DNA of 37,004 bases from Candidatus Cryptobacteroides sp. (lineage in GTDB: Bacteria > Bacteroidota > Bacteroidia > Bacteroidales > UBA932): contig JARIAS010000045.1 of the NCBI GenBank assembly GCA_029257745.1, positions 1-37,004 of the forward strand, written 5' to 3'. Of this stretch, positions 35,499 through 37,004 are shown one piece after another (within the stretch, counting starts at the first letter, position 1; each line of letters begins with the position of its first letter). Under the pieces are notes generated by a model that saw only the letters and a list, made by a program, of their open reading frames with translations, ran no database searches and was not told the origin of the DNA. The translations under genes and the position numbers were made by a program.

Positions 35499-36266
35499 TT
35501 ATATCTGTATATTTTTTAGTAGTTCAAAATCTATTTTGAACTTATTTATTTTAAAATCTTCATTTAAGTTATGAAATATAATACTATGTCTATCTCTACC
35601 AATATTAGCCAATTCTTCAATTGAATAAGTGTTTGCAGCTCTTCCGGTAATATTAATATCTTCTAAGCATTTATGTACGTTATCTGCTTTTTTTAAATAT
35701 TTATTTGATTTATCTAAAAATCCATATTTAGCATATCCAACACTAGAAAAGTAAAAGTCTGATAATATCAAGACCTCCGGTATACTAAATATTCCTAAAT
35801 ACGAAAAAAGAAAAGACTTAGTTTCATCTTGTTTCAACGACAACAAAGAGCCCCTATTCATATAAGATTCGTATGCTGTATCTTTTAGAAAATTTATTGA
35901 ACTTGATAAAAAATAATATGCATTAATATACATATTATATAATAAATTCGGAGATATAAGATACTTCTCAAGATTAAATCTAGATATATTAAAAAGAGAG
36001 GACCCAACTGAATCAGCAAAAATTGAATTTAAATATTTACCAGGATTATCTAAACCCATTTCAGCTGCTTGTATAAAATGTTTATAGGCTTTGCTGTAAT
36101 CATTATTATTTATATAACTATTCCCCAATAAATAATGTTTATAAGGATTATTAAAGTAAATATACTTTTGTTCATATTTAATTAAATCAGCAATTGATTT
36201 AGCTTTATTAATATCATTAGTTAATTCAACTAATAGTTTCTCTAAAATATTTCTATAAGAGTCCAT
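35499..36266 (-). CDS. TPR/Sel1-like hypothetical protein
   Basis: This 255-aa protein has no signal peptide. Its first 100 residues include helical-repeat character: 'YKHYLLGNSYINNNDYSKAYKHFIQAAEMGLDNP'-type alternation at about residues 41-75, as in TPR or Sel1 repeats, split here to 'NSYINNNDYSKAYKHF'. The rest is Tyr/Phe/Ser-rich and helical ('LLYNMYINAYYFLSSSINFL'), without a recognised domain. It starts 11 nt after the preceding hypothetical gene, so the two are probably cotranscribed, and lies 137 nt before the helicase gene on the same strand. Base composition is as AT-rich as the helicase region. I cannot assign a function. Confidence 0.6.
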   Translation of the reverse strand: MDSYRNILEKLLVELTNDINKAKSIADLIKYEQKYIYFNNPYKHYLLGNSYINNNDYSKAYKHFIQAAEMGLDNPGKYLNSIFADSVGSSLFNISRFNLEKYLISPNLLYNMYINAYYFLSSSINFLKDTAYESYMNRGSLLSLKQDETKSFLFSYLGIFSIPEVLILSDFYFSSVGYAKYGFLDKSNKYLKKADNVHKCLEDINITGRAANTYSIEELANIGRDRHSIIFHNLNEDFKINKFKIDFELLKNIQI

Positions 36267-36277
36267 TTTTATAAAAA

Positions 36278-36961
36278 TTAATAGTTAACTAGGATGTTAA
36301 TAAACAATTTTATTTGTTCTAAGGATAAACCTATATCTAGTCTACTATTAAATTCCATTACAATGATACGAGCAGCTTTTTCTATTTCTGTATCATTTAG
36401 TTTTTTACGTAAATTATTAATAATAGGTATTGCTATATTTAAAAAATCTTTTCCATTAAATTCTTGTTTATACATTATAACAGTTGTGAATTTAATATTA
36501 AAAATTGACTTTATATCTTCTTCCCAAGAGTCTGATGATATTGGTAGTTCACCATCAAATGCTTCTAATATTAACTTTAATTCTTCTCCCCAAGAGTCTG
36601 ATAATATAGTTGGTTTAGATTTCCTTTCCCAATCATAACCAGATATATTATTAATCATATCAACTGAATCATTAATGGATTTTTGTTTTTCATCCATACC
36701 TGTACAATTATTATTTTCTAAACCATTTATATATTCTTCATAGCTTATTTCTTGTACACCTTGATATGTCATAGGAACATATATTCCGTTTTTTATTTTT
36801 AATATATATCCATAATCTTTATAAGCTACAACTTCTCCAACCATCCCATTTTTAGGGTAGAAATTATATGTTTCCCACGTTTTTTTATTAGCATAAATGC
36901 CATTTATTTGTTCCCCAGTGGTAGAGAAACATTCCCCTTTATCAATTATTCTTACATACAT
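36278..36961 (-). CDS. Hypothetical protein with an internal 22-residue duplication
   Basis: This 227-aa protein starts at the ATG at 36961 (TTG at 36970 is also in frame). The first 80 residues look beta-rich and SH3-like ('YVRIIDKGECFSTTG', 'GMVGEVVAYKDYGYILKIKN'). A linker follows, then a duplicated 'SDSWGEELK / SDSWEEDIK' segment, and a helical C-terminus ('FLNIAIPIINNLRKKLNDTE'). I recognise no family. It precedes the TPR-like gene by 11 nt and follows a perfect palindrome. Because the window ends here, it may be internal to a longer operon. Confidence 0.6.
   Translation of the reverse strand: MYVRIIDKGECFSTTGEQINGIYANKKTWETYNFYPKNGMVGEVVAYKDYGYILKIKNGIYVPMTYQGVQEISYEEYINGLENNNCTGMDEKQKSINDSVDMINNISGYDWERKSKPTILSDSWGEELKLILEAFDGELPISSDSWEEDIKSIFNIKFTTVIMYKQEFNGKDFLNIAIPIINNLRKKLNDTEIEKAARIIVMEFNSRLDIGLSLEQIKLFINILVNY
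36513..36610. repeat. 66-bp-period duplication in the hypothetical gene
   Basis: CCCAAGAGTCTGATGATATT near 36523 recurs as CCCAAGAGTCTGATAATATA near 36589, a 66-nt (22-codon) offset. The copies encode SDSWEEDIK and SDSWGEELK, so the duplication is in frame. Confidence 0.75.
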
Positions 36962-36978
36962 AGTTAACAATATTATAT

Positions 36979-37004
36979 TCAGTCTACATTATAATGTAGA
37001 CTGA
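36979..37004. other. Perfect 26-bp palindrome at the window edge
   Basis: TCAGTCTACATTA followed by TAATGTAGACTGA is a perfect palindrome with no loop, 18 nt upstream of the last gene's start. It could be a terminator for an unseen upstream gene, an operator, or part of a longer inverted repeat cut by the window end. Confidence 0.6.

Noticed and set aside
27178..37004. Transposon, integrase or phage genes flanking the accessory block
   Set aside because: No transposase, integrase, terminal repeat or tRNA gene is visible; if the block is mobile, its ends are outside the window.

Overview
The window is AT-rich chromosomal DNA from a member of the Bacteroidota, most probably a Bacteroidales species. 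The evidence is a Porin_10-type outer-membrane protein, several -7 boxes of the Bacteroidota sigma-factor type (TAnnTTTG, once with a TTTG box 19 nt upstream), the near absence of Shine-Dalgarno sequences, and the pairing of pyrE with an SRPBCC protein. I see no rRNA, tRNA, CRISPR array or insertion sequence.

Region 1 (1-15.2 kb) is mostly housekeeping. It starts with a putative porin (+). A minus-strand run follows: pyrE, an SRPBCC protein, an RsmF-like rRNA methyltransferase, a secreted TPR-like protein and an FtsX/LolE-like permease. Next come a NUDIX hydrolase, queA and tadA (+), separated by a 449-bp gap with a terminator and a 39-bp tandem repeat. A tightly packed minus-strand operon then joins a sugar-kinase-like phosphotransferase, a stand-alone RapZ C-terminal domain, a MurU-like nucleotidyltransferase, and the agmatine-to-putrescine enzymes AguA and AguB. 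A TMEM175-type channel lies just upstream of it.

Region 2 (15.2-27.1 kb) holds a plus-strand cluster: nicotinate phosphoribosyltransferase, an unknown 112-aa protein, aroB, an aroD-aroA fusion and aroC. A 110-bp tandem repeat array separates the fusion from aroC. These genes supply several shikimate-pathway steps (aroE and aroK are not in the window). Then come a GT2 glycosyltransferase, a small coiled-coil ORF, a YidE/AspT-type transporter, a CNNM/CBS membrane protein, and a small redox/metal pair (YecH-like plus glutaredoxin-like) behind a textbook Bacteroidota promoter. A perfect palindromic terminator closes this region.

Region 3 (27.2-37.0 kb) is all minus strand, looks more AT-rich by eye, and is accessory in character. 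Its core is a compact four-gene set: a 1251-aa UPF1/COG1112-like SF1 helicase, a 730-aa protein with a winged-helix-like N-terminus and a C-terminal PIN nuclease, a Ycf35 (DUF1257) protein fused to a DUF2997-like segment, and a Ycf46-like AAA+ ATPase. Ycf35 and Ycf46 are known mainly from cyanobacteria and red-algal plastids. Finding both in one operon with a helicase and a PIN nuclease in a non-photosynthetic bacterium is the most unusual thing here, and I propose it as a candidate nucleic-acid-targeting (possibly defence) system. Two unrecognised genes lie upstream, and the window ends on a perfect 26-bp palindrome.

All assignments come from reading motifs and remembered family features; no database search was possible.
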